The notes: generated by a model not told the origin, from the letters alone. Counted from the first letter of the stretch, positions 44,836-56,269 are shown. The stretch: DNA of 64,000 bases from Pyrenopolyporus hunteri (GCA_902806595.1 CADCXC010000038.1:4650001-4714000), one strand, 5' to 3'. Numbers and translations: made by a program.

Positions 44836-46406
44836 ATGCCTCCTAGATCCGCCCCTGAGGTCAAGCAGAAGATCGAGAGAGATCCCTCAAGTCAACTACA
44901 CGTAAGTAGAACATGAGTATCCAAAGTTGTCAGAGGGGGTTCTGAGGGTCATCTTAGATTATAATTGTCGGTGCCGGCCTCGGCGGACTCGGTGCAGCCA
45001 TCGCTCTACTTCTGGCAGGACATCTCGTGACGGTGCTCGAGAGCGCATCTGAGATCGGGGAAATCGGTGCTGGTATTCAGGTCTTACCTAATTCATCGAG
45101 AATATTAATCTCTTGGGGGCTCCAAGAGAAGCTTGCCAAGCATGCGACCATGCCTCGGTATGCTAACATGATCGGCTGGAAGGGAAACCATCTATCGAGA
45201 ATGGACCTCCACGCCTATGGAGAAGCACTGGGGTCCCCTTTTTGGGATTTTCACAGGGCTAACTTGCACCACTGCCTTTTAGATAGGGCTGTCGAGCTCG
45301 GGGCGAGACTTTACGTCAAGTCAAGAGTTCAGATGGTCGAATACTCCCAAGACGGGCTGACAGCGACGGCAGTGATGAGCGACGGCAGGACTATGTCTGC
45401 GGACCTCATTGTCGGAGCAGACGGAATCTCATCTCAGCTACGCGAAGTCCTCCTCGGCAAGGCGGACCCTCCAATACCTACGGGAGATCTCGCGTACAGG
45501 TTACTCATCGACGCTAAAGACATGTTAGCAGATCCTAGCCTGCGACACTTTATCCAGGATCCTCAGGTCAACTACTGGATAGGGCCCGACGCGCACGCGG
45601 TTAATTACGTCCTCAGGGGCGGGGAGTTATTCAACATGGTCCTGTTAGTTCCGGATGACATGCCGGCGGCTTCTATGACCGTGGATGGGAATGTAGAAGA
45701 GATGCAAGCGCTATACGAGGAATGGGATCCTACGATAGGCAAGATCTTGAAACTTTGCCAGTCCGTCCAGAAGTGGAAACTTTGCATCCGCCCTACACTG
45801 GAACAATGGACACACGAATCGGGCACATTTACCTTGTTAGGAGATGCTGCCCACGCGACACTCCCGTACCTTGCTAGTAAGTCGCGCCGTGAATTAGTCC
45901 TCGATCGCTGTTCAATCGCCGTCCAATCGGCCATTTACACGCAAGCCTCCATGTAAGCTCTACGTACCCAACTCCTCAACTGACAATTTGTCCCAGGCGG
46001 CTGTGGCATGGCTCTCGAGGACGCCGCGGCGTTGGGCCTCTGCCTCGCAAAATTAACTAGTAAGTCTCGGGAAGAAAAACTTGTTGCGCTCAAAGTGTAC
46101 GAGCTATGCCGCAGGGGGAGAACCGAGAAGGTAGTTGAAAGGGGCAGTTTTCAGCAATATCTATACCACATGCACGACGGCGAAGGGCAAAGGGAAAGGG
46201 ATAGGAGATTTAAGGCATTTGGTAGGATTGACGAAGAGTTGTTTAGGAACCCGGAGCTGCTTACGCAGCCACGGACACAATCAGGGGATGATCCATTGCC
46301 ATGGAGGTATTATGGCGTTGGTGGTTGGCTGCTGACGTATGATGTAGAGACGGATGTAGAGCGTAGATGGGTTGAGCAGACACGAGGGGGGGATACATGT
46401 ACGTGA
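44836..46406 (+). CDS. FAD-dependent monooxygenase, salicylate hydroxylase / 6-hydroxynicotinate 3-monooxygenase type (HxnX-like)
   Basis: Three exons, 44836-44901, 44958-45876 and 45997-46406, give 464 residues with consistent phases. Flavoprotein hydroxylase motifs are in order: IIIVGAGLGGLGAAIALLLA (FAD-binding GxGxxG), VGADGISSQLRE (DG motif), TFTLLGDAAHATLPYLASG (GD motif) and GCGMALEDAAALG. The size and motif spacing are those of class A salicylate hydroxylases, which insert oxygen next to a carboxylate with loss of CO2. In nicotinate breakdown the equivalent enzyme turns 6-hydroxynicotinate into 2,5-dihydroxypyridine. The location, less than 1 kb upstream of a molybdenum hydroxylase on the same strand, favours that role, but salicylate-type substrates are not excluded. 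Diverged repeat copies flank the gene. Confidence 0.9.
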
Positions 46407-46454
46407 GTAAGCGACACAACCGCTTCTATACATCTACGTTAACGTACCGTACCC

Positions 46455-46830
46455 GACAAGTTACCTACCTAGGTACCTACCTAGGTACCTATATGTATGT
46501 AGGCGCCTACCACCTAAGACGCGTCGTACATGTTACCTTATAGATGAGGTGGGTGTAAGTGTGTGTTGTATTGTGTAGGTACCTGGGTAGGTAGGTTTCC
46601 AGCTCTGAAGTTTTCGAAGCGGAGCGAAATTATATACCTCTCACACAGTGTCGCACCTTCCTTTGGACGTACCATCCCATCTCTTATCTCCTCCATGCAA
46701 GGTCGGTGGCGGGGAGCCACACGCACGTAAATCTTGAATTCCCGTGGCAGAGCTACACATATGTACGTAGGTACCTAGGTAGTATGTATAAGGGGGTACG
46801 TACCTAGGCGAATATGTAGGTACCTAAGGA
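46455..46830. repeat. TACCTAGGTA satellite clusters and dispersed repeat copy B
   Basis: TACCTACCTAGGTACC words occur at 46462-46492, 46575-46595 and 46760-46825. Between them, at about 46605-46690, lies copy B of the diverged repeat described at 44199-44285 (TCGAAGCGGAGCGAAATTAT, then ACAGTGTCGCACCTTCC). Confidence 0.7.
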
Positions 46831-47284
46831 CGTACAAAGTGACCTGCCAGCCTTCACACTCTATCGCCCTCCCACTCTCTCCCAATCCATCAGCTCTATC
46901 ACTCCATCACCAACCGTGACCGCTCATTCGGATACGCAGGTGGCTAATCATCTACTTTGCAGTCGCGCTGGGCTGCACCACACAGATCTCCATTAAATCT
47001 CCATTAATGATGCCCTCGCAATTACACATCGAAGATCCGAGCCATCCAATGTGCTTTCGATATAGGCGGGTATGAAATAGCCCAGCGTGCCACCGCCGAA
47101 TAGGTGCTTAGGTAGTTAGCTGTCGGTTGATTAGTTGCCCAAGCCAGTATAGATTGAACGAATCACTAAGCCAAGAAGACTGTATCCGAATTCAAAATCC
47201 CATCGCCCCCTAATACCTACTCCATACTCCACAAGCTTACTCATACGCCCTCTCATATCCCTCTCATAAACCCCTATCGAAAGC

Positions 47285-50200
47285 ATGGCAGCAGCCCAGA
47301 TACTGCCGGAGCTCCCCATCGCGAGGCCGCTACGCGAGGCCCAAAGCCTTCCTATTCCATCCGCTGCCGACGCTCTCACCCCTTTGATACGGTCAACCTA
47401 CACCACCTCTGAGCTGCGTTTCTTCGTCAATGGGCGCCGTGTCACAGTTCCCAACCCGAACCCTGACTGGGTTCTTCTCGACTGGATCCGCGCCCAGGAC
47501 AACTTGAAAGGGACTAAGCTCGGATGTGGTGAAGGTGGGTGTGGTGCCTGTACCGTAGTCCTCCAGACCATCGAAAGGGGGGGACGGTTGAAACATGTCG
47601 CTGTGAACGCTTGCCTTTTTCCGTTGATTGGTGTTGACGGGAAGAGTCTAATTACCATCGAGGGTCTGGGTACAGTCTCCCAACCGCATCCCTTGCAGGA
47701 ACGCATAGCAAAGATGCAGTAAGTAGCAACACCGTCTCGTTGCTTTAACTCTATTACTGTCCCAATACTAACTCTGGGGCATAGCGGTTCTCAGTGCGGA
47801 TTTTGCACCCCTGGGATAGTCATGAGCCTATACGCACTGATCAGAAACTCATATCGAGACGGAAAATTCCGCCTTTCGGCTTCTGATATCGAACTGCAAG
47901 GCCACCTTGATGGAAACCTCTGTAGATGCGTACGGTTTCATCCCCACCTCCCCCCTTCCCCCTTCCTCGGTATAACTGTTACTCACATTCTTCAGACCGG
48001 TTATAAGCCAATTCTCGAGGCAGCTAAGACATTTATCGTAGAAGATCTTAAGAGAGACTTAATCGAGGAAAGCAGCCCGCCCCTGCTATACGGCAATAAC
48101 TTCAATAGCAGCCTTCTCCACCCACGAGGCAATGGGGGCGAGTGTGGTGCTCCGACTAAGGGCTCCTGCGGGCGCCCAGGTGGCTGCTGCCGTGACTCTT
48201 CGGCGTCTCCATCCGAAGAAAGCACCGACAGGCTGTCTTCTAAGGATTCCCAGGCTACCCGAGCAACCTCCGCGGACTCGGGCAAATACCCTGACCCGCC
48301 TGACTCGTTCACGCCATATGACCCTACAGCAGAGTTGATATTCCCCCCAAGTCTCTGGAAATACGTCAATCAGCCCATTTGCTATGGAGACGAGAGAAAG
48401 ATTTGGTTCAAGCCCACGACTATAGATCAGCTAACCGAGTTAAAAGATGCTTGGCCGTCCGCAAAAATCGTGGGAGGTGCTAGCGAAACACAGGTAAGGT
48501 TGTAGTCCATGAATAATCAAGTATAGGTAATGGCGATGAGCCACTACTCACTTATATGCAGATCGAGGTTCGCTTCAAGAAGTGCGAATATCGAGTATGT
48601 GTCTACGCATCCGATATAGGAGAGCTTAGTAGCCTTGAGGAACTTAAGACGGATATTGACTCGGACGCCCTTTCGGAAGTGTCCATCCCAGGTAACATGT
48701 CGCTAACCAATGTGGAAGAATTATGCGTCAGACTACGATTACAACTAGGTGCGAGAGCCAGCGCGCTTGAAGCACTTGGGAAACAGCTCAAATACTTTGC
48801 TGGCCGACAAATCCGGAACGTTGCAAGCTTAGCCGGGAACTTGGCGACTGCCAGCCCCATCTCAGATGCCGCCCCAGTCCTGCTAGCAGCCGGATCTGTG
48901 ATCACCGTACGGACTAAGAAAGATGGTTCCTACGACATGCCGCTTTCGTCCTTCTTCATCAAGTATCGGGCAACCCAGCTACCCGATGACGGCGTCATCA
49001 CGTATATCAAAGTACCACTGCCCTCATCGGGCGTCCCGGAGGTAACCAAGGCATACAAACAGGCCAAGAGGAAGGATGACGATATTGCGATTGTAACTGC
49101 CGCCTTCAGAATACGCCTAAATCAAAACGGCATCGTCCAACAGGCGGTGTTTGCTTTTGGTGGTATGGCACCGACCACTACGCTCGCAATCACGACCCAG
49201 GATACTGTGATAGGCAGACAGTGGGCAGATAGCAGCACACGCGAAGATGCTGTCGACGCTCTTCTACAAGATTTCGACTTAGCATTCGGAGTGCCCGGGG
49301 GGATGGCTCAATACAGGAGGGGTAAGTCTTAGGAGAATTCCCCCGGGGCAGCTGTTCACTTACAGCTCTAACAGTGCTCACGTTGTCCCTATTTTCCCGT
49401 TTTTGGCACGAAAGCATTTCAGAACTAGGTCTTGCTGTACCCAAACATGGTACCATTCAAGAGATACGCCGTGGGTTATCGAGCGGAACTCGCGATCATT
49501 TTGCTCCCTCAGGCACTAAAGTCGTAGGCAAAAAAGTTCCACATCTCTCGGCACTAAAGCATTGTACCGGGGAGGCGGAGTATGTTGACGACATGCCGCA
49601 ACAGAAGAACGAGTTGCACGGTGCCCTCGTTCTATCATCAAAAGCACATGCAAAGATATCGACTATCGACTGGAGCTCTGCGCTCGAAATGCCGGGAGTC
49701 GTAGGTTATATCGATAAAAACAGCATACCCCGTGAGAATAACAAATGGGGCCCAATCGAAGCCGATGAACCCCTTTTTGCCGATGATGAGGTTTATTCAC
49801 ATGGCCAGACGATAGGGTTAGTCTACGCGGAGACAGCTTTACAAGCTCAAGCTGCTGCCGCCAAAGTCCAAGTAACATACGAGAAATTGCCAGCTATACT
49901 TACAATTAGCGAGGCAATCAAAGCCCGAAGTTATTTCAGATATGGGAAGCAGCTCAAAAAGGGGGCTGCCGTCCAAGGGCCTTTAGATGGCATATTTACC
50001 GATTGTCGGTATGTCTTCGAGGGATCAACCAAATTGGGAGGCCAAGAGCATTTCTACCTAGAAACCAACGCGGCATTGGCGGTGCCCCACGCCGAGGATG
50101 GCTCAATAGAAATATTCGCTTCTTCACAGAACTTGATGGAGAACCAACACTACGTCTCCAAGGTCCTTGGCGTACCAATGAGCCGCGTGAATATGAGAGT

Positions 50201-52247
50201 CCGGCGTATTGGTGGAGCTTACGGCGGAAAGGAATCGAGGAGTACGCCGATGGCGTGTCTCCTTGCGATTGCCGCGAGGAAAGAACGTCGTCCTATGAGG
50301 ATGATGCTGAACCGCGATGAGGATATTGCAACTAGCGGGCAGAGGCATCCAATGCAATGCAGGTGGAAAGCCGGTACGGATGCCGACGGTATAATCCAGT
50401 GCCTCGACGCAGACATCTATAGCAACGCCGGATATTCTCTGGATATGTCAGGAGCCTCGATGGACCGGGCTTGCAGCCACATCGACAACTGCTACAACAT
50501 ACCGCATGCGTGGATTCGCGGGTGGGTGTGTAAGACTAACACAGTATCGAATACCGCGTTTCGTGGGTTTGGTGCGCCACAAGCGATGTATTTCACCGAA
50601 ACTATCATGAGCACAATTTCCGAAAGCCTCAAGCTAGACGTTGACGAGCTCAGACGCAGGAATCTGTATAAGCAGGGCAATTTGACCCCTTTTCTGCAGC
50701 CCATCGACGGTGATTTCCACATCCCAACCATGCTAGAACAGCTTAGTACCAATGCAGATTATGAAAACAGAAAAAAGGAAATTCAACTCTTTAATTCGAA
50801 AAGCCCTTACAGGAAGAGAGGAATCTGCAAGATCCCCACGAAATATGGCCTAAGGCAAGCCAGGTGATTCGAGGTTTTGTACATATAATAGAGGCTAACT
50901 TGTCCTCCTAGCTTTGCTACTGCCCTACACATGAACCAGGCTGCCGCGTACGTAAGGATTTACGAAGACGGTTCTATCCTTCTTCACCACGGGGGCACGG
51001 AAATGGGCCAAGGTCTATACACCAAAATGTGCCAGATTGCAGCCGAGGAACTCGGTGTGGACGTAAACGAAATATTCAATAAGGACTCCCAAACCGACAT
51101 CATCCCCAACCCAACCCCCACCGCAGCATCGTCTAGCAGTGACCTGAACGGCATGGCCATCAAGAACGCTTGCGATCAACTCAATGAGCGCTTAGCTCCC
51201 TACAGGAAACGATTCGGACAAGACGCTCCGATGTCGGCAATAGCTCACGCTGCATACCGAGACCGAGTGAATCTCGCGGCCCATGGCTTCTGGAAGAGTA
51301 CGTAGCATCCAAAGCACCGCCCTCCTTTTCCATCTTGAAGTATTTTGAGTGCCAAGGCCTCCTTTTGGGGCTAAAGGGGAAGCCCCAGCACCCGAGATAT
51401 GCTTGGAACGCCTGGACCTAAAGCTCGAAGAAATGATTGCTAACCTATCGTTACAGCGCCTCGGATAGGTCAGTCATCGTAATCTCTTCCTAGCTAGCGC
51501 GACTACGATAACTAAACAGTCTGGCAGGTTACGAATGGGGTAACTATAAAGATCCCCTTCCAATGTATTATTATTTCACCCAGGGTGTTGCCGTCACAGA
51601 GGTTGAATTAGACGTCCTCACGGGAGACCACACTGTTCTAAGGACTGATATAATGATGGTGAGCCACGATTGTGCCAGCGATGCAATTCCTGTCTTATAA
51701 CAACGTAGGACGTCGGGCGTTCCATAAACCCCTCTATCGACTATGGGCAGATCGAGGGGGCTTTCGTCCAAGGACAGGGCTTATTCACGATAGAGGAGTC
51801 ATTATGGACGCGGGAAGGTGAACTCTTTACGAGGGGGCCTGGGACGTATAAGATACCTGGTAGGTACCTGTAAACGTCTTTCTCATGGCAAGACTACGCA
51901 TGTTAATGTGGTAACCAGGCTTTTCTGATATCCCCCAAGTCTTCAACGTGTCTATGTTGAGGCATGATTCGAGTGGAAATGCTATAGATTGGAAGCATCT
52001 GCATTCAATACAGAGCAGCAAAGGTATCGGAGAACCACCACTCTTCCTAGGTTCCACCGTATTCTTCGCCCTCAGGGACGCGGTCAAGGCTGCGAGAGCG
52101 GAGAACGGCGCGGCAGGGCCATTCGTCTTGGAGGCTCCGGCGACCCCGGAGAAATTACGGCTAGCTATCGGTGATAGATTTGTTAAACACGCCGCCGTGG
52201 TTCCAAAAGAAAGAGAGACAAATTTCTTCCTTCGTATCGAGGAATAA
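47285..52247 (+). CDS. molybdenum hydroxylase, xanthine dehydrogenase family (HxA/HxnS type)
   Basis: Ten exons, 47285-47718, 47785-47929, 47996-48493, 48562-49321, 49375-50863, 50912-51297, 51457-51468 (only 12 nt), 51528-51658, 51709-51859 and 51919-52247, give 1444 residues; all phases agree. Domains in order: plant-type 2Fe-2S (GCGEGGCGACTVVL), second 2Fe-2S (GSQCGFCTPG, then CRC), a Cys/Ser-rich linker, the FAD domain (KIVGGASETQIEVRF, GNLATASPISDAAP), and the molybdopterin domain. The last shows GGQEHFYLETNAAL, GGAYGGKESRST (active-site Glu), SNTAFRGFGAPQ (active-site Arg) and GIGEPPLFLGSTVFFALRDA (catalytic Glu). The enzyme hydroxylates a heteroaromatic ring with water, passing electrons to NAD. 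The paralogues xanthine dehydrogenase (HxA) and nicotinate hydroxylase (HxnS) cannot be separated by eye; the neighbours favour HxnS. Confidence 0.93.
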
Positions 52248-52902
52248 ACCGGATCGACGACGCAGTTTATTATCATAAGAGGCTAGAAAGTCTCGTGAAA
52301 CAGAGCTGGTCAGGCCATGCTATCACCATATTACCCGGTGCGATTCCCGATCCGATCTGAGTAGATCATTTCCATTACCATCCCCTCATATCACAGTGGG
52401 ATCAGCGGGCTCTTAACGTAAAATTGCGGCAAGCATGGAGGCATTAGGAATGTAAATATCTTGATGTTAGGAGAAATATGTAGTTAACCTCAGTCATTAT
52501 CTACGTGTAGTGACCATTCTAGTAAGTCGTCTGAGGCAAGGATAACCCCCCTCCCCCTCCAAACACACACACACACACACACACACAAAAAAAAAAAAAA
52601 AAGAAAAAAAAAAAGAAAAAGATCAGTTATGATGTTCTTAAAAAGGGGCGACTTACAGAATATTCACATGTGGTCCGTGGGGACTCGTCGTCTAAGTTTC
52701 TTCTGAAGGTATGGCAACTCTTCACGATTCTAGACGTTTTTCTAAAGGTAGCCACCCGCCGTGCAGGATAATGTTGACGGTAATTCGTAGACATAACTCA
52801 TTGCCTAACCAAATTATAGGACTTCGTCCAGTCTAGATATCTGCGTGTCACAGTCAACGAATAGTGCAATAGCACGGTTCGTCAACATTATAGAAGAGGA
52901 CA
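52248..52902. other. convergent intergenic with CA/A tract
   Basis: 3' ends of the molybdenum hydroxylase and METTL16-like genes face each other. A (CA)n run at about 52564-52587 passes into an A-rich tract to 52620. No gene seen. Confidence 0.6.
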
Positions 52903-54573
52903 TCAAACCTCGTTACTTCTAGACTCGTATGAAGGTATTGCTTTTCGAAGGAATCCCGTGAAGCTCTCGAATATCGTATAGTCATTCCCCTGAAGCCAAC
53001 GAGCAACAACAGCTACCTTCTCTTCATTTTTATCCACGCCTCTTAAAACCTGAACGGCAATAGAGAAACCAAATACACGCCGTACGATATCCCGCTCCGG
53101 GTGTCGCCCAAGTTGCTGTTGCCGTGAAGGTGAAGGCTTATCTTCGGTAGCATCTCCCCCAATCGAGGTTGCGTTTCCCTTTTCTCTCTCCTTTTTCCTC
53201 CGATAAGCTCGGCCCCAAACATTGCCATCGACAAAACCAGCTCCCCTGGATAACTGCTGGTCCCAAATCCAGGAAGTCAAATCGAGGCTTTCCATCATAT
53301 CGCGGACGATGCGCTCGAGCTGCTCCCGCTTGGATCGTTGAACAGGTCTTGTAGCTACTATCGCTTCCGTGGGCTTGGGCAAGATTTTCTTGCCAGCCGA
53401 AGGTTCACAACCCCGACTCGCCGATAGACTCGGTTTCCTGTCCCCAAAGCTCCAACCTATAGCCCACCTGCGAGTCTTGCTCCCCTGGACGAATGCGGTA
53501 ACGGCGTAGTTGGTCACCCCACGGTCCTTGAGAATACCGACGAGGACTTCCAAACTCGACTGCTTGCCCAGCATGCACGTGTACCACTGCACTCTCTCCG
53601 TTAGGTTCAGAGATTCGTCAATCATCCGCCGAACGAACCCGACCTCGCCTCCGGCGCATACCATTTCGACGGGCGCACCCGTACAGGCGCTGTTCGGGGG
53701 TCGAGACTTCTGTCTAGCCAAGTCCTCCAGTTCCGCCTCGGATGCGTAGAAGGGGGGGTTAACCATGACGAAGTCGATGGTGCCCAGGCCTAGTTCGTCC
53801 AGGGGAATGAGGCGATCCGTACTACTACGGTCGACCACGCGTATACGCGATTGCAAATTGTTCAAGCGGGCGTTCTTGCGTGCGTACTCCAATGACTTCG
53901 CGTCTACGTCGGTGGCGATGAACGACCACGACGGTCGCTGGACACAGGCTAGAAGTGGATAGATAAGGCTGGCACCGGTGCCTACGTCTAAGCCTACCAC
54001 CGGCCGGGCTTGTTCGCCCAGACCTAGACGTGATGGCGCCGAAGAGTCGAGAAGGTCCTTCAGCCAAAGGATGTAGTTGTGGCGATTAGGCACCGGGGGG
54101 CAGAGCCGGTCCATTGGTAAGTCAACTTGCAAGCCGAAATCTAGCTTGAGAAGCGTCTTGGTAAGTTGCATGACCGACTTGGGGTTAGCAAAGTCGAGGC
54201 ATGAGCGGCGTTCTAGTACAGCCTCGAATTCTGGGTCGAGTTGCCCAAGGAGGCGAAAGTCTAGCCTTGTCGTATAGAGAGTCTTGTAATAACCGTCATC
54301 CCTGGACACCACCGACGACTCCGGGGGAAGGCGACCGTTGGCGATTGAGTGTTCGGTAAAATCTGGCGGAGACGTATCTTGGCCAGCGACAACAGGTTGA
54401 ACGGGAATATGATGTCTATTGGAGTGTCTAATATCGGGACGGTCTCCGTCCCCGGCGTACTTCCGTTTTATGCCGCGCCCGAGGCCGGTATCCTGACCAG
54501 GCGTATTCGTCTCCTCCATCTCCCCCTCCCCCCCTTCTTTTACCCCTATCTCGGCGGGACTAACGCACGTCAA
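52903..54573 (-). CDS. U6 snRNA m6A methyltransferase, METTL16 type
   Basis: A single exon of 556 residues. The Rossmann methyltransferase core matches the METTL16 family: DFRLLGQLDPEFEAVL at the start of the domain, GLDVGTGASLIYPLLAC (S-adenosylmethionine binding), FIATDVDAKSLEYARKN, the catalytic MVNPPFYAS (NPPF), EMVCAGGEVGFVRRMI and WYTCMLGKQSSLEVLV. The enzyme methylates a specific adenosine in U6 snRNA in the nucleus and thereby affects splice-site use. About 90 disordered residues lie before the domain. The C-terminal tail carries basic and Ser-rich stretches typical of the fungal forms. It is intronless. The residue identification is from family recall. Confidence 0.9.
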   Translation of the reverse strand: MTCVSPAEIGVKEGGEGEMEETNTPGQDTGLGRGIKRKYAGDGDRPDIRHSNRHHIPVQPVVAGQDTSPPDFTEHSIANGRLPPESSVVSRDDGYYKTLYTTRLDFRLLGQLDPEFEAVLERRSCLDFANPKSVMQLTKTLLKLDFGLQVDLPMDRLCPPVPNRHNYILWLKDLLDSSAPSRLGLGEQARPVVGLDVGTGASLIYPLLACVQRPSWSFIATDVDAKSLEYARKNARLNNLQSRIRVVDRSSTDRLIPLDELGLGTIDFVMVNPPFYASEAELEDLARQKSRPPNSACTGAPVEMVCAGGEVGFVRRMIDESLNLTERVQWYTCMLGKQSSLEVLVGILKDRGVTNYAVTAFVQGSKTRRWAIGWSFGDRKPSLSASRGCEPSAGKKILPKPTEAIVATRPVQRSKREQLERIVRDMMESLDLTSWIWDQQLSRGAGFVDGNVWGRAYRRKKEREKGNATSIGGDATEDKPSPSRQQQLGRHPERDIVRRVFGFSIAVQVLRGVDKNEEKVAVVARWLQGNDYTIFESFTGFLRKAIPSYESRSNEV

Positions 54574-54863
54574 TTCTGATGGGGTGGCTTTAGGCTGCGG
54601 AGATACTTGATGGAGAGATTAGAGTGGCCCGAGCTAGGTTCTCACGCCATCTACATACATTCATCTGAATGGCCGATGGCAAGTTTTGGAGTCACGTTTG
54701 CGAACGTGCGATGTCCATGCTTCGAGTCGCGGGTGGCGGGTGGCGGATGGCGGATGGCGGACGACAGGATAGATGTGTAAGTGATATCTACCTACGAATG
54801 AACGGTCCAGTACAAGTAGGTTGTATTTGGCAGGTCACGAAAAGGGGTGGTACAATACGGTAA

Positions 54864-55157
54864 GTACCTAGGCAGGAGGACGTCAAAATAACTGGCGCAC
54901 CCCGTAACAATAAATACTAAGGGATTTAAAATAATAAAATTCATATCCGCCCAAAAAATAGATGAAATGTTAAAAACTAACTATTATAACATATCTATAA
55001 TTTATATAATAGTTTATAAAATTATTGAAATTTTAAAACAAGATAATAATATGAATTTTCGAGATTAAAGATAAAATATTAAAGTACGGTTTGATATTGA
55101 TGGGATTGAAGCGTTTTGGTAGTGCGCCACTTTTTTTGACGTCCTTCTGCTAGGTAC
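54864..55157. mobile_element. about 0.3-kb MITE-like element inside a TACCTAGGTA word
   Basis: An inverted repeat of about 37 bp: 54864-54900 (CAGGAGGACGTCAAAATAAC, then TGGCGCAC) and 55122-55157, roughly 33 of 37 matching. The interior (54905-55085) is AT-rich with no frame. The arms run out into TACCTAG on the left and CTAGGTACC on the right, as if a TACCTAGGTA word had been split with a CTAG duplication. It is non-autonomous; the family is unknown. Confidence 0.68.
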
Positions 55158-55532
55158 CTTACCTACGTATGTACCGAAAGATTGCGTCGCAAATTGCCAT
55201 GGGTGCTACCTATCACGCAGAAAAGTGTATACGTACCTATGCATAGTCTAAGTACCTAGGTATCTATGTGACTATGAAAAGTCTGCAAGTACAAACAGTT
55301 ACTGGTAGATGAAAAATACAATATATACAGGTCACGCGAAACGTGACATATATCTTGTGACAAGTACCTTCTTTATGGGAGTACATAGGTACCTAGGTAC
55401 AGTACCAGCTCTTCCAGTCCCAGTCCTACTAATCCGTGGGTGCGAATCAAAGTATCAAATTGACGTCAATTCAGCTACTGGGCAGCCGGCGAATCAATTA
55501 ACGATCGCAAACCAGAGACCTCGCAATGGTGG

Positions 55533-55580
55533 TAGTAGTAGTAGTAGTAGTAGTTTTTATTGTTGTTGTTGCTTTTGTTG
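55533..55580. repeat. (GTA)n / (TTG)n microsatellite
   Basis: Tandem GTA units followed by TTGTTGTTG. Confidence 0.9.
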
Positions 55581-55708
55581 TAGTTTCTGTAATAGTACAA
55601 TACAAGCTTCCTCAAAGCCACGAGCGACCTATTCATTCAACTGTAGCATCCGGCGTGCTAATCGCCTAGAGCAATGGCTCTGCAAGATGTATGGGAATTC
55701 CATAGAAC

Positions 55709-55710
<2 letters not shown>

Positions 55711-55739
<29 letters not shown>
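55711..55739. repeat. (CT)n microsatellite
   Basis: About 14 perfect CT units. Confidence 0.95.
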
Positions 55740-55742
<3 letters not shown>

Positions 55743-56269
55743 TTTCTTTTTCAAGGTGCACCTTAAACCTTCCTTAGACGAAACCTTCCATGCACAACGA
55801 TAAATACCTAGGTACCTTTGATGAATAGCACACACCCATCCGATAGATGATAGATGACATGCTCTAAGGCTTGAGGCGGAGGAACAGACAATATCCGCAT
55901 CTGTAAATCGCCTACTAAGTTCAACCGCATCGATTACAACCTCACTTTCCACCTTCTTAATACTGTCGCAATATGCAGCCTTGGATTCCCACTGATCGTT
56001 CGACCTGCCCGGGCTTGGACGGGCCACACTCCTTGTGACGGCCGAAAATTCAGCAACAGAGTAAGGGGAAAACGCTATAAGAACTTGAAAATAGACAGGG
56101 CTCCCATATGAGCTATCCGAGAACACCGATAAACGCCAATCCATGGTTCCCTTATGAACATACACTCCCGTAGAAGGACACGCCAGACGCTCATGAATAA
56201 TACTTGGGTGATATGTAGTCGTGAGTAGTACAATCCTTGGGCCGAAAGCGAGGTCGAATGCTAAGATTC

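Larger units (their letters stand above)
54574..56269. other. repeat-rich intergenic region, no gene
   Basis: GGCGGATGGCGGATGGCGGA units lie at about 54736-54760, an inverted-repeat element at 54864-55157, TACCTAGGTA words at 55150-55400 and 55805-55820, and simple repeats at 55533-55580 and 55711-55739. A 236-codon minus frame (55629-56339) overlaps simple repeats and the 3' end of the next gene and is not convincing. Confidence 0.5.

Noticed and set aside
47930..47995. 22-codon in-frame segment after the second iron-sulphur motif of the Mo hydroxylase
   Set aside because: It is bounded by GTACGG and TTCTTCAG, and removing it gives CRCTGYKPIL, as expected for the family.
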